Source: Petaurus breviceps papuanus
Lineage: Eukaryota; Chordata; Mammalia; Diprotodontia; Petauridae
Length of the DNA stretch: 64,000 bases
NCBI GenBank assembly: GCA_028583685.1
Contig: JAMXIF010001253.1
Span: 71,292,989-71,356,988, forward strand
Direction: 5' to 3'
Part shown: positions 44,525 to 55,565 of the stretch, piece after piece
How positions within the stretch are numbered: position 1 is the stretch's first letter
Layout: every line of letters starts with the position of its first letter
The notes under the pieces: generated by a model
The model's database searches: none
Seen by the model: the letters and a program-made list of their open reading frames with translations, nothing else
Told to the model about the DNA's origin: nothing
Translations under genes and position numbers: made by a program

Positions 44525-44675
44525 AGAGGCACTGACATCAGCCCTCTAGCTAAAGAGTAAGATAGAGAAAGACTATAAACTTGTTTTTATGCCCGACTGT
44601 GTATGTGTCTGTTTTTTGGTGTGTACTGTTTTTAGTCCTATCTCATGTCTCCAGCTGGAGGGCTGATGTCTAAGT
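44525..44675. repeat. Inverted repeat, 18-base arms, about 106-base loop
   Basis: GACATCAGCCCTCTAGCT (44,529-44,546) and AGCTGGAGGGCTGATGTC (44,653-44,670) are reverse complements at 17 of 18 positions. A third, partial ATATCAGCCCTCACTT lies at about 44,464. Confidence 0.8.
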
Positions 44676-44789
44676 ACATATTAGCATGAGTGTTTTGCAC
44701 CCCTCCCTGCTGACGATCTCTCCCTTCTCCTTCTGTGAAGACAGCACTATGAAACCCTCTTGGTTTGAATCCTTTCTCAGTCAGGCACA

Positions 44790-44985
44790 GATGCTGCATT
44801 TGGATTTAAAGGACCTGGATTTGTAGCTTTTTGTAGCTTTACTTCTGCTGCTTAACAACTTGTGTGACATTAGATAGATAAATCAGTCACCTTACTCTCT
44901 GGGCATCAGTTTACTCACCCCAGTATAAAGTGGGGATTGGGATAGGTAACTTTGAAATTCCTTTTAAACCCTAAATTTAAAATTT
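44790..44985 (+). mobile_element. MIR-like SINE
   Basis: ACTTGTGTGACATTAGATAG, GGCATCAGTTTACTCACCCCAG and GTGGGGATTGGGATAGGTAAC. Confidence 0.65.
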
Positions 44986-46924
44986 AAAATTTAATTTATT
45001 AATTTAATTAGATCTTCATTTTCTTTTCATGTATTAACCTTCAAAATCTTAACAGAAGAAAATCATCTCTGTGATAATGAGGATGATAGAAGTCATTCAT
45101 CCCTGTCATACCTTTCAGAAACAGTTCTCAACTAGATGAAGATGGTGAAATACTTCCCATCTGCTATGTTCATTCTCCTTAGATCCTGGCAACCAACAAA
45201 AACCAATAGGCCATGCTAAGAACTATTAAGCCTTGGTTTGCAGTATCTGGGTTATCAGCTTATCTATACATTACTATTTTTAAAATGAATTCATTATCAT
45301 TTGTGTTTAATTACTCCTTTGAGTTCAACATTTTATTTTTATTTCCTATATCACAAAACTTTAGAATACAGCTATTTCATACATAGGGAAAATGGATCCT
45401 GGAACATTCTATATTTTCTTCTACAAGCAAGGACTGTGGTTTTATTTTTCAATATGATGTATCTTGTTTTAAATATTTTCTTTAAAACTGGGGATCCAAT
45501 CAAAATCCTACCAAAATAACATCTAGTTCTAAATGCAAAAAAGATCCCACATTTGCTATTGTATATATTCTTAAAAGCATGGTTTATCAAATTTCCTTTG
45601 AAAAGCACGGAATGCATTTTCCTGTATTCACTCTATTAAGAAGATTATTGCATTAACATTTCATACTTATGTAGTACTACATTTAAATTCAATCATATTT
45701 TCTTTTACCTTTTTTAATTGCATTTTTCTATTGAAAACATTTGCTATTTATGAACATCCTTTTTGGTGGTCTGTCCCAAGAATTCTTGCTTATGTATGAA
45801 TATTTTGAATTAGAAATAAATGAAATTCCTTTTTTGCTGTCAGAACCAAATTGTAAAAATGCATTGCATGTCTTTGAAAATCAGTATACTCTATTAGCAG
45901 ACCTGTCAATATAAAAAGTGCATTCCATTTCCACCTCTTGCTCTAATAACCTTTTCTATGTTACTCTCAGGCAGTTCACATAATCAGAGTATATTGTCAG
46001 CTTACTGGAGTTGGGGAAGCATGAAATGAAAATCGCGTTAATATTGATCCAGTTCTTTTACTTGCAAGTGTCCTTGATGTCCTTTCCATTGAGCAATAAC
46101 TGTTGGGGTTAGGTACTTTCTTCGTTATTACTCAACCTTTAAAATTATTGTAAGCATAACTGATCTGTATATTGTGTTTACTACTTGGAATCACTGCTAT
46201 TTACATGAAATTGTAATTAGTGTCTATAATATTAATATGCACCTTTACTTAGACTCTGGAAATTTTACCTTATTTCCTACTTGCTACATTGTAGTACAAC
46301 CTAGTATTCTCCAGTCACATAGAAAAACACTTTAGAAAATAATTTTGAGTTTAGAAATACTAAGATTGTTGTATTTGTAATCTCCTCTTACTGATTAATT
46401 TTGCATATAATTTGATTGTGAATGTTTTTTAGTGATAAAATATACTTTTGGGGAAGCAAATGCATCACAAATTTTAAAGGTGGCTTTTTAAAAAATGTAA
46501 CGGTAATATAGATAATAACTATCTTGGATTTTTTTCATCTATATCTTTGTCAATTCATGTAACAAAGTGAGGATTTGAGGCTGCTATCCAATGACTTAAA
46601 ACTAGAAAATATGTTCTTGATAAAAAAGGAAGTTAGGTTCTGATTCTCCCAGACTAGCTACCTGCATTTGTTAAGTTACCAAGACTTTCAATTCTGCTGC
46701 AGCTGAGTAGATACAAACAAAATACTCCATTTCTTCTATTTAAAAAATATCTGTGTACTTACTGAATATGTTGATGCTCAAAATGCTCTACACCAAAAAA
46801 TAATTATACTGCATGTGCATTAGAAGCTAAGGTCCAGATTCAAGAGATAAGGTATAAAAGAAAAAAATAACATGAAATTTCTAGTCATTTTTTTTCTGAT
46901 GTGCTACATTTTTTTTTCAATGTT
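44986..46924. other. Repeat-poor AT-rich intron of NBEA
   Basis: No transposon, exon or RNA recognised across nearly 2 kb. Confidence 0.45.
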
Positions 46925-46939
46925 AAAAAGTAAGATTTT

Positions 46940-47089
46940 GGGGGTGGCTAGGTGGTGCAGTGAATAGAGCACCAGCCCTGAAATCAGGAGGACCTGAGGT
47001 CAAATGCAGCCTCAGATACTTATCACTTACTAGCCATGTGACCTTGAAGAAGTCACTTAAACCCAATTGCCCCCCAAAAAGCAAAAAAA
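46940..47089 (+). mobile_element. Marsupial tRNA-derived SINE
   Basis: GGGGTGGCTAGGTGGTGCAG start, GAGGTCAAATGCAG, CACTTAAACCCAATTGCC. The 15-bp duplication AAAAAGT(A/C)AGATTTT is at 46,925-46,939 and 47,090-47,104. Confidence 0.93.
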
Positions 47090-47245
47090 AAAAAGTCAGA
47101 TTTTATGGTTACAAAGCAAAATGTATGTGTTTCTATATGTTTATATCTAAATATAAATATATATGCATGTATCTTTGGGTGAACCTGGATCAGTATATAT
47201 GTGTCTACATATATGCATGTGTTTAAATGTGTGTGTATATAGAGA

Positions 47246-47512
47246 TGTGGGCAACTAGGTGGTACAGTGGTACTTTTCAGGTCTGGAGTAATGAAGAGTC
47301 ATTTTCCTGAGTTCAGATCTGGCTTCAGACACTTATTAGCTGTGTGACCTGGGGCAAATCATTTGACCCTGTTTGCCTCAGTTTCCTCATCTGTAAAATG
47401 AACTGGAGAAGGAAATAGCAAATCACTCCAGTATCTTTGCCAAGAAAACCTAAAAATTGGGTCATGAAGAGTCAGATACAACTGAAATGACTAAATTCTG
47501 ACTCTGAATGTA
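47246..47512 (+). mobile_element. Long-form marsupial CORE-SINE
   Basis: GGGCAACTAGGTGGTACAGTG, GAGTTCAGATCTGGC, CAGTTTCCTCATCTGTAAAATG, CACTCCAGTATCTTTGCC and GAGTCAGATACAACTGAAATG: full length. Confidence 0.9.
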
Positions 47513-47544
47513 TTTAGATATGTAATATACATATAAAATCTTAA

Positions 47545-47728
47545 TCAGTCCATATAGTAATCCTGTAAGGTAAAAAGCCATTATTTCCATTTTTCAGATG
47601 AAGAAACTGAGGTACGACAATGGTAAGTTTATTATCCAAGATTTAACAGCTATGAAATGGTAGAATCAAAACTTAAAACTAGGTTTTCTGATTCCAAGTT
47701 TAGTACTTTTCCTACTGCATTGAAATAT
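47545..47728 (-). mobile_element. MIR-type SINE, antisense
   Basis: GTAATCCTGTAAGGTAAAAAGCC, CAGATGAAGAAACTGAGG and TCTGATTCCAAGTTTAGTAC. Confidence 0.7.
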
Positions 47729-48639
47729 AAATTTAAGGAAATTGCCTGTTTTTTTTTAATTACTGGTCATTGAAGAAATGTAGTGAAGCCCATGTTGAAT
47801 AGGTTGAACTATTAGACTTCTCTCATAGAAACACTATGCCTTAACATAAAAATCTTTTTGACAGACTGCAGTTTCTCTGGACATAATTGAAAGCATTCTC
47901 TTAGCTTTGAGTTAATAAGAATTATAAATTTACTGATTAATAATAAACCATTGAGATGTTCTACAAGTGTAAAATTTTTGATTCATGGAAGTTTTGAATA
48001 GGCTCATATTATCACACATGATGTAATCATTTTAAAATAAGTTATTCTAAAATCACTTGCTTTTAGTTGTGATTAAATATCATATCCCATGGTATTCAAA
48101 CTGAATTAATACATTTTATTTAAAACAAGTATTTAGGTTTTCAATTAATTTTAGTATTTTCTGTGATGCTGACATTGTTTTGTCAAAACAGTTTTATAAT
48201 TCTCACACATTTATAAAATACAGTATATGAAAAAGAATTCCTATCCCAGAAAGAGGAGCATTGTCTCATGAAATTCATTTCCAGGTTTTTGGAAACATTA
48301 GAGTTTCCTGACAGTATATTTAGGTAATACTTGTATGAGGTTAATTTTCCATTTTTCTGATGCCTTTCCAAAGATGAAAGAAATTGTATAAATTCTCTTT
48401 TCTAGTTCTACTATTTACAAATCTTGTGGGGAAAAAAGTAGTCTTTTTTTTTTTTACCTTTTTCTTGATGTTAGAGATATTAAGTAGACAGAAAATATTA
48501 TAATGAAAATTAATATTCTTCAGATTTATTTGATATTTAAACAACTAATTACCAGTAATCAAGGCATGGCTCATTTTCTAAGCCACGTGTTAAGGAAAAC
48601 CGATTTTTGCACATACACTATCATCTCTTTCTTTCACAA
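47729..48639. other. Unassigned AT-rich intron
   Basis: Nothing recognised. Confidence 0.4.
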
Positions 48640-48762
48640 CTCATTCCTTAAACTATGAGCTCCTGAGAGCAGGACTGCCTTTTGCTTGTCTTTATATCCT
48701 CAGCATTTATTAGCATAGTTCTTGGATTACAGGAGGCACTTAATAATTAATTGCAAGTCATT
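48640..48762 (+). mobile_element. L2 3' end
   Basis: TATGAGCTCCTGAGAGCAGGACTG, TATATCCTCAGCATTTATTAGC and GGAGGCACTTAATAATTAATTG. Confidence 0.8.
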
Positions 48763-48859
48763 TAAAATATCCCACAGTACTTATACTAAGCAATGTGGTT
48801 CTTAGTGAATTCTTTCTGAATATCTAAGTAATTTTCAACATATGGTTATTGATCATCAT

Positions 48860-49085
48860 AGTACCATACATTCATATGGAGATTTACAATTTTTCCCATT
48901 TCACAAGTGTGATCTCAATTAGCCTTCACAACATTTCTGTGTACACTGCAGAATAGGGAACATAGTTTCATTTTATAAGGTGGAGAAACGGAAGCTAAGT
49001 GAGAGTCAGGAACTTTCTTAAAGTCCTAGTACAGCAAGTTGTACAGTTACGGAAAGAACCCAAGTCTTCTCACTCCTAGGAGTTC
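48860..49085 (-). mobile_element. MIR-type SINE, antisense, decayed
   Basis: CAAGTGTGATCTCAATTAGCC, GGTGGAGAAACGGAAGC and CCCAAGTCTTCTCACTCC. Confidence 0.6.
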
Positions 49086-49344
49086 TTAAATGTGACATTA
49101 ATGGAGATACTTCAAAAACTTAAATGTATATTTACTAATTAATCTCAAAGTTGATCATTCAAAATGAACAAGACTAGAGCTCAAATGAAATAATTAAAAT
49201 GAGTAGAAATTATTTAATACACATTGTTATGTTCAGTAGTTGATTGTTATATAGACAATTCATTCATTGAAATTTATTTTATTTTTCCTAACAACTGTAG
49301 CAGTGCATTACATCTCGTGATAATTTTCAAAATTTCATTTTTAT
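49086..49344. other. Unassigned AT-rich intron
   Basis: Nothing recognised. Confidence 0.35.
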
Positions 49345-49640
49345 TCTGAATTTTTTTTAATTTTATTTTTATTTTCAATTCTAAATTCTCATTCCCTTGA
49401 CCCCTTCCCCACCCGTTGAGAAGTTAAAAAATCAGTACTCATACATATAAAATCATGCAAATCATATTTCTGCATTACTCATTGTCCAGGGGGGAGAGGG
49501 AATAGAGCAAGAAAAATAAAAGAAAAAAGTTTAATTCTACAGTCTAAATCCATCAGTTCTCTCTCTAGAGGTAGATAGCATTTTTTTATCATGAATCTTT
49601 TGTATATCCAAATAAATTAAAAATTCTCCAGTATTTACAA
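49345..49640 (-). mobile_element. L1 3' UTR fragment, antisense
   Basis: AATTTTATTTTTATTTTCAATTC.., a C-rich stretch near 49,400, CAGTCTAAATCCATCAGTTCTC and GAGGTAGATAGCATTTTTTTATCATG. Confidence 0.65.
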
Positions 49641-49888
49641 AGGACACTAAGATTTCCTGTTGATAAACACTTAAAGATATTTATAATTTAAAACAACAGA
49701 ATCACAGAATTTTAAAACTGGAAGGAAAGGTTTAAATAGGCAGTCAACAAGCTTTATTAAACCATGGTAGGCACTGCGCCAATTGCTAGGGATACAAAGC
49801 AAGGCAAAAGACAGCCTCTACTCTCAAGAACTTGTAGTCTAATGAAGGAGACAACATGAAGATAAGCAGGTACAAACAAGATACCTTG

Positions 49889-52604
49889 GAGATTGGTTGT
49901 TTGCTGTCCTTTGTTCTCAAAGAGGACCAAAATGACATCACTCTGTTAGAGTCAAGTTATGTTGTGTCCAACTGTATCTGATCAAACCAATATGAGCTCG
50001 AAATGTTCTACCACAGGTCAGGCACAAATAGTCCATGTGAACGTTTGGCATGGATTCTCTGAATTTGCACATCTTGGGTTTCTTTTGAGCTGTTTCAATT
50101 CTTCTTTGCTCAAAGCACCTTCTCTGATGTGGGCACGCCATGCTGAGTGGTCCTGTGCCAGTGTTTCCCATGTCACACAATCAATTCTAGAGTTCTTAAG
50201 AGAAACTTTGATTGTGTCCATGTATAACTTTTGCTGACCACCATGTGAGCACTTGCCTTCTGTGAGTTTTCCATAAAATAGTCTTTTTAGCAAGTGTACA
50301 TTTGGCATTTGAGCAACATGGCCAGCCCATCGGAGTTGTGCTCTCTGAAGCAGAATTTGAATGCTTAGCAGTTTAGTTCAAGAAAGGACCTCAGTGTCTG
50401 GTATCTTATCCTGCCAGGTGATCTTTAGAATCTTCCTAAGATAATTCAAATGGAAGTAATTCCGTTTCCTGGAATGGCACTAGTGTTCTGTCCAGGTTTC
50501 ACTGGCATACAATGAGTTCAGCACAACAGTTCAGTAGACCTTCAATTTGGTTAAGGACTGACAGTGAGGCTAATACCTCTTATCTCCCACACTTCCTTTG
50601 GAGCCTCCTAAACACCGAGCTAGCTCTGGCAATGAGTGTGTCAACCTCATTGTCAATGTATACATTCCTGGAAAGTGCACTACCAAGGTAAGTGAACTTA
50701 TCTCCATTTACTGTGACCAATGTTTCCACATATGGATGGTGTGATGCTGGCTGATGCAACACCTGTATTTTCTTGATGTTGATTGTTCAGCCAAAATTAG
50801 CACAAGCAGCAGAGAATCAATCCACACTTTGTTGCATCTCAGCTTCAGAGGCTGCATTGAGTACACAATCATCTGCAAACAAAAAATCATGCACTACTTC
50901 TCCTTCCACTTTAGACTTGTAGCTTTTTCAATTTGAAGAATTTACCAACAGTATGGTAGCTGACCTTGACGCAGTGTTTGTACTCTTTGAGGACATTTGA
51001 CAACATGACTGAAAACATCATGCTAAAAAAGCATGGGAGCAAGCACACAGCCTTGTTTAACTCCATTGGTCACCAGGAAAGTGCAAGAGCATCATCCATT
51101 ATTGAGATCCCAGACAAGCATTCCATCATGAAATTGACATATGATGTTTATGAACTTTTCTGGGCAACCAAATTTTGACATAATTTTTCATAAACCCTCA
51201 CAAACCAACTGTACCAAAGACCTTGGTCAGATCTACAAACATTGTGTACAGATCTCTTCTGCTTCTGGCATTTCTCCTGGAGTTGTCAGGCAGCAAACAT
51301 CTTATCAACTATTCCTTAGCCCTTTCTGAAGCCACACTGGCTCTCAGGTAGATGACTATCTTCCAGGTAAAGGATCAGCCTATTAAGGAAGACTCTGGTG
51401 CCATATAATCTGGAAAATTTCTGTCAGCTTTTATATGAGCTTTTTATATGGACTGACAACCTCCCCCCCCCCCCAACACACACACCTTGTAAATCTCAGC
51501 TGAAATAGAATCAGCACCAGGAGATTTGCTACATGATAAGAGCCTAATGGTATTCAAAACTTCTTCAGTTGAAACTTCAGCTAGAGAGGGATTGACTTCA
51601 GCCCAATGTAAACAGTAAATTACTTCAGCATTGATTGATGATGATCCATTGAGAACATTATGAACCTGATAAAGACCACTAATCAATGTGACTATCAGTA
51701 CCAAGTAGTTGAGATTCACCATAGGTCTTGGGCCCATAAATAACCTTCAGTGCATCTTAAAAGTGGTTGTGATTGTTACTTTCAGCATAAATTTAATTTC
51801 ATCTCTCTTCTTACTGAGCCAAGAATCCTGCATCTCTCTTAGCTTCACTTGTACTTTGCATAAGTTGGAATTAAATGCTGCCTTCTTAGAGACAGATGAA
51901 CTATCCTGCTGATAAACCTTGTGGAGCTCTCATTTTTCATTTAGCAGCTTCTGAATTTCCCTGTCATTTTCATTCAAACCAATCTTGATGTTACAAATGA
52001 ATAGATGGAGTGCTGTACACCACATCTCTGAAAGCTGTCCACTTCTTTTCTGCTCCACTGTTGCCAACTGTGTGTTGATTCAGTTTTCCCTCCAAGTTAG
52101 CAACAAACTGTTCCCATTCAGATAAGCACTCTAATCTATTGACAATCAAGTCATTCGTTAGCCAGTTTGCCTCTGGACTGCCACTTTTGTTGAATGTGAA
52201 TATTTGGCTTGGAGAGGATGTCTATAATCAGTCCAGCACCCTCTGCCTCAGATTGCCTTTGTCATTCTCACATCCTGTCTATCTCTTCTCCTTACAATCA
52301 CATAATCTGTTAGATGCCAATGTTTGCTGCCACTTATTTGTTCCACCAGGAGGAATCTTCACATGCTTGAAGTAGATACCCCCCTAAATCACCAATGGGT
52401 TTGAGACCCCTTGCTTATCCTCAGCCTGCTTTAGCCTGTCTGCTAAAACAATTTACAAGGGTGTGGCAGTTGTACATGCTTACAGCTTCGGGGAGCCATA
52501 GGTGAGAGTTAGATGGAACAATGCACCAAAGGTAGAGAGCAGCCCAGAAAAGAGTTCATCAAAATTTATAATGAAGATACCAGTCTTCCCTGAACACACC
52601 CTAC
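49889..52604 (-). mobile_element. LINE reverse-transcriptase element with C-terminal CxxC...H motif, nested in L2
   Basis: The minus strand encodes broken pieces of a LINE polyprotein, in 5' to 3' order. LLSCSKSPGADSISAEIYK (about 51,490) is the pre-RT GKAPGADAIPAEIYK-type motif. FTYLGSALSRNVYIDNEVDT (about 50,650) is in the RT/thumb region. WRAHIREGALS follows (about 50,110). The end LCLTCGRTFRAHIGLIRY (about 49,965) is a zinc-knuckle-like C-terminus followed by a stop at 49,938. This RT family is widespread in vertebrates and invertebrates; I cannot assign the clade with confidence (RTE-, CR1- or Rex-related). Both ends abut L2 sequence that would otherwise be contiguous. Many frame breaks. 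Confidence 0.75.
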
Positions 52605-53698
52605 ACCCCAATTTGGATATAATCAAAGAAGGAAGGAACTAGCATTAAGAGAGATCAGAAAACTCTTCTTTCAGAAGATATGTTTTTAGCTGAGATTTGC
52701 AGGAAATTAGGAGGCATTGCTAGGAAAGAGACAATTCCAGTCAATGAAAATGCCTGGAGTTGGGGGGTGCTGTGTCCAGAGATGAGTGTCCACTACTAAA
52801 AAGAAAAGGCCAGTATCATAGAACCACAGAATATGTGGGAGGATGTGAGGTAGATATATAATGTTAAAAGAGTGGAAAGTAGGAAGGGACTGGGTTATGG
52901 AGGGATTTAAAAGACAAACAAAAGGAAAACCGTATTTGATCTTGGAAGCAATAGGAAATCGTTGGAGTTAATTGAACAGGAAATTGACAACGTACATACA
53001 ACATGAATTTTATAAAAATCAGTTTGATATCTGAGTGGAAGATGGGCTGGAGTGGGACAAGACTTGAGGCAGGGAAACCAATCAGCAAGCTCTTGCAATA
53101 CTCCCAAGTGTGAGGTGATAAGAGCCTACACTAAGGTGGTGGCATTGTCAGAGGAGAGAAGGTGGTATATAGAAGAGATATTGCAAAGGTAGAAACAACA
53201 GGACTTGACAATTTATTGGATATGAGGGGTGGGAAAGAATGAGAGGTTCAGGATGACACCTAGACTGCAAGTCTGGGAGAATGGTCATGCCATTAACAGT
53301 AATAGTACCTAGCACATATCAATTGATAACAAGGAAGTTAAGAAGGGGAATTTGGAGGGGAGGGGGGATATAATGAGCTCAGTTTTGGATGTGCAAAATT
53401 TAAAATGTCTATAAGATATTCATTTCAAAGTGTCCATTATGTAGTTGGAGATGCAATACTGGAGTCAGGAGAGATATTAGGGATAGGCAAATAAATCTGA
53501 CTTATCTACATTGAGATAATAATTGAATCCATAGAACTTATGAGCTCACCAAGCAAAATAGTATAGGGGAAAAAGAGAAGTAGACTCCTGACAGAGCTCT
53601 GTGCCATAGCTGTGGTTAATGGGCATAACCAAAAGATCCAGCAGAGGAGACTGAAAAAGAACAGACAGGATAACAAGGAGGAGAGGGAAAGAAAAGGA

Positions 53699-53950
53699 AC
53701 AAGCATTTATTAAGCACCTGTTATATGCTAGGCACCATACTAAGGTCTTTACAAATAATTCATTTGATCCTCACAACAACCCTGCAAGGTAGGTGGTATT
53801 ATTTTTCAGTTGAGGAAACTGAGGCAGGCTGAGGTTATATGACTTCCTCAGGACCACCCAATAAGTGTCTGAGGCTGGATTTGAATTCAGGTCTTCCTGA
53901 CTCCAGACCCAGTTCTCTCTGTGTCCACTGTGCCATTTAGCTCCCTCAGA
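53699..53950 (-). mobile_element. MIR-type SINE, antisense, nested in L2
   Basis: AAGCATTTATTAAGCACCTG, CAACAACCCTGCAAGGTAGG, TTGAGGAAACTGAGGC and GTCTTCCTGACTCCAGACCC. Confidence 0.85.
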
Positions 53951-54236
53951 ACTGGGAAAGAATCATGTACTGAAACTCTGAGGAGAAGAAAGTTATCAAT
54001 AAGAGAGTAATTGGCGGTGTTAAAAGCTGTGGAGGTTAAAAAAAATGTGAATTAAGAAAAGGCTATTAGAGTTGACAATTGAGATCACTGATAATTTCAT
54101 AGATAACAGTTTCTTTTGAATGATGGAATCTGAATTCAGACTGCAGAGAGATGGAGGAAGTGAGGGAAAAGTAAGTAGAAGCATCAATTGTAAAGAACCT
54201 TCATAAGAAGTTGAGCCATAAAAGAGAGGAGAGATA

Positions 54237-54647
54237 CCGTGTTTACCCGATAATAAGACACTGTCTTATTATTTTTTTTGGAAAGAAAAACACCACAGGG
54301 CTTATTTTCAGGGGAGGGCTTATGTTGTCCTGCCTCAGCTCTCCTCCGCGGCACTGCTCTCAATGGTGCCAGCAAGCAAATCACTGGGGAAGAACAGGAT
54401 GAAGCGCTCACTGCTGCAGCTTTGATTGGATGCAGCTCGGAGCGCAGCGTGCATTTCACCCGGGGGGGGGGGGGGAACAGTGCATACAGAGGGTACCATA
54501 ATGTAGCGTGTAGCGCAGGGGATCACCTTCACTACAGTAGCAATCTCAATAGGGCTTATTTTCGGGGGAGAGCTTATTTTAGAGGAATCTTACACAGTAA
54601 GGGGAGGGCTTATTTTCGGGATAGGTCTTATTATCGGGGAAACCCGG
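54237..54647. mobile_element. TA-flanked MITE with 23-bp terminal inverted repeats
   Basis: Left end CCGTGTTTACCCGATAATAAGAC (54,237-54,259) and the reverse complement of the right end (54,625-54,647) agree at 21 of 23 bases. TA dinucleotides flank both (54,235-54,236 and 54,648-54,649). Removing the element and one TA restores a plausible L2 sequence. Inside, the motif GGGCTTATTTTCGGGG recurs. There is no transposase frame. TA duplication suggests Tc1/mariner-like mobilisation, but the family is unnamed here. Confidence 0.88.
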
Positions 54648-55105
54648 TAGGATGATAGCTAGAAGAAATGGGCAGATCAGATGAGGGTATTTTGAGGATA
54701 GGGCAGACAGGGGCATGTTTGTAGGCAATAGGAAAGCACCTAGTAAATGGGAAGAAATTGAAGATAAGTTGAGAGAATAGGGTAGAGAAGACTATGTGGA
54801 TTAGAATTACTTGTGCATACAGAGAGGTTTGCCTTGGCAAGAAAAAGGACCACTTCTTCATGTAAAATAGGGGAAGGATTATAAAGTGGAAGAAGGCATC
54901 TTAGTGATACAAGATGAAGAGGCGGGCATAAGATAAAGCTCTTGGCAAATGGCCTCAATTTTTTCAGTGAAATGTGAGATAAGGTTCTCAGATGAGGGGG
55001 TGGAGAGGGAGCAGAGGAGCCATGGGAAGTTTGAGGAGGGATGAAAAGATTCAGAAAAGCTGCTGTGATGAGTGCAATAGTGAGTCAGTTAGGGAAATGT
55101 AAGAT

Positions 55106-55565
55106 TGTCTTAACCAATTTGAGACCCTGTAAAGGTAATGGGAATTTGAAGATCTTCCCTGCCCCTTAATAGGCCAAATATAATTGCATGGAATCTGTGG
55201 TGAAAGGAGTTTGCTGAATGGGTGGAACAGAAAGGGGTAGAGCAGGAAATGAGTCAGAGAAGTTAGAGTAGAGGGAGAGAGAGGACACAGGCAAAGAGAT
55301 AGCTAGACTTGTGAGGGTTTGTGGGAAGTCCCAAGCAGGGGGAAGACTTTGAGATGGTATTGCTCTCTGCAGTGTTATTATGTATAGATTTCTTTGTTCC
55401 TGTGATGAATTCCGTTTTCTGCTGTTGGGATTTGACTTTCTGGTGTTTAAATAAATGTTTTGCTTCTGTCTTCTATATGGAGAGTCTGTTATATTTTGAG
55501 ATTCAGAACTATGCCAATATATTCATAGTTGCCATTGGTGCTATGAATGTTGCCTTGGTGATACA
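55106..55565 (+). repeat. ERV-L LTR, sense
   Basis: Starts TGTCTTAACC, ends GATACA. Contains an AATAAA polyadenylation signal at 55,450-55,455. It aligns along nearly its whole length with the reverse complement of 58,505-58,956. Confidence 0.88.

Noticed and set aside
49938-50308. Zinc-finger-like frames as a host zinc-finger gene
   Set aside because: CxxC..H sits at the end of a LINE polyprotein with RT pieces upstream on the same strand.
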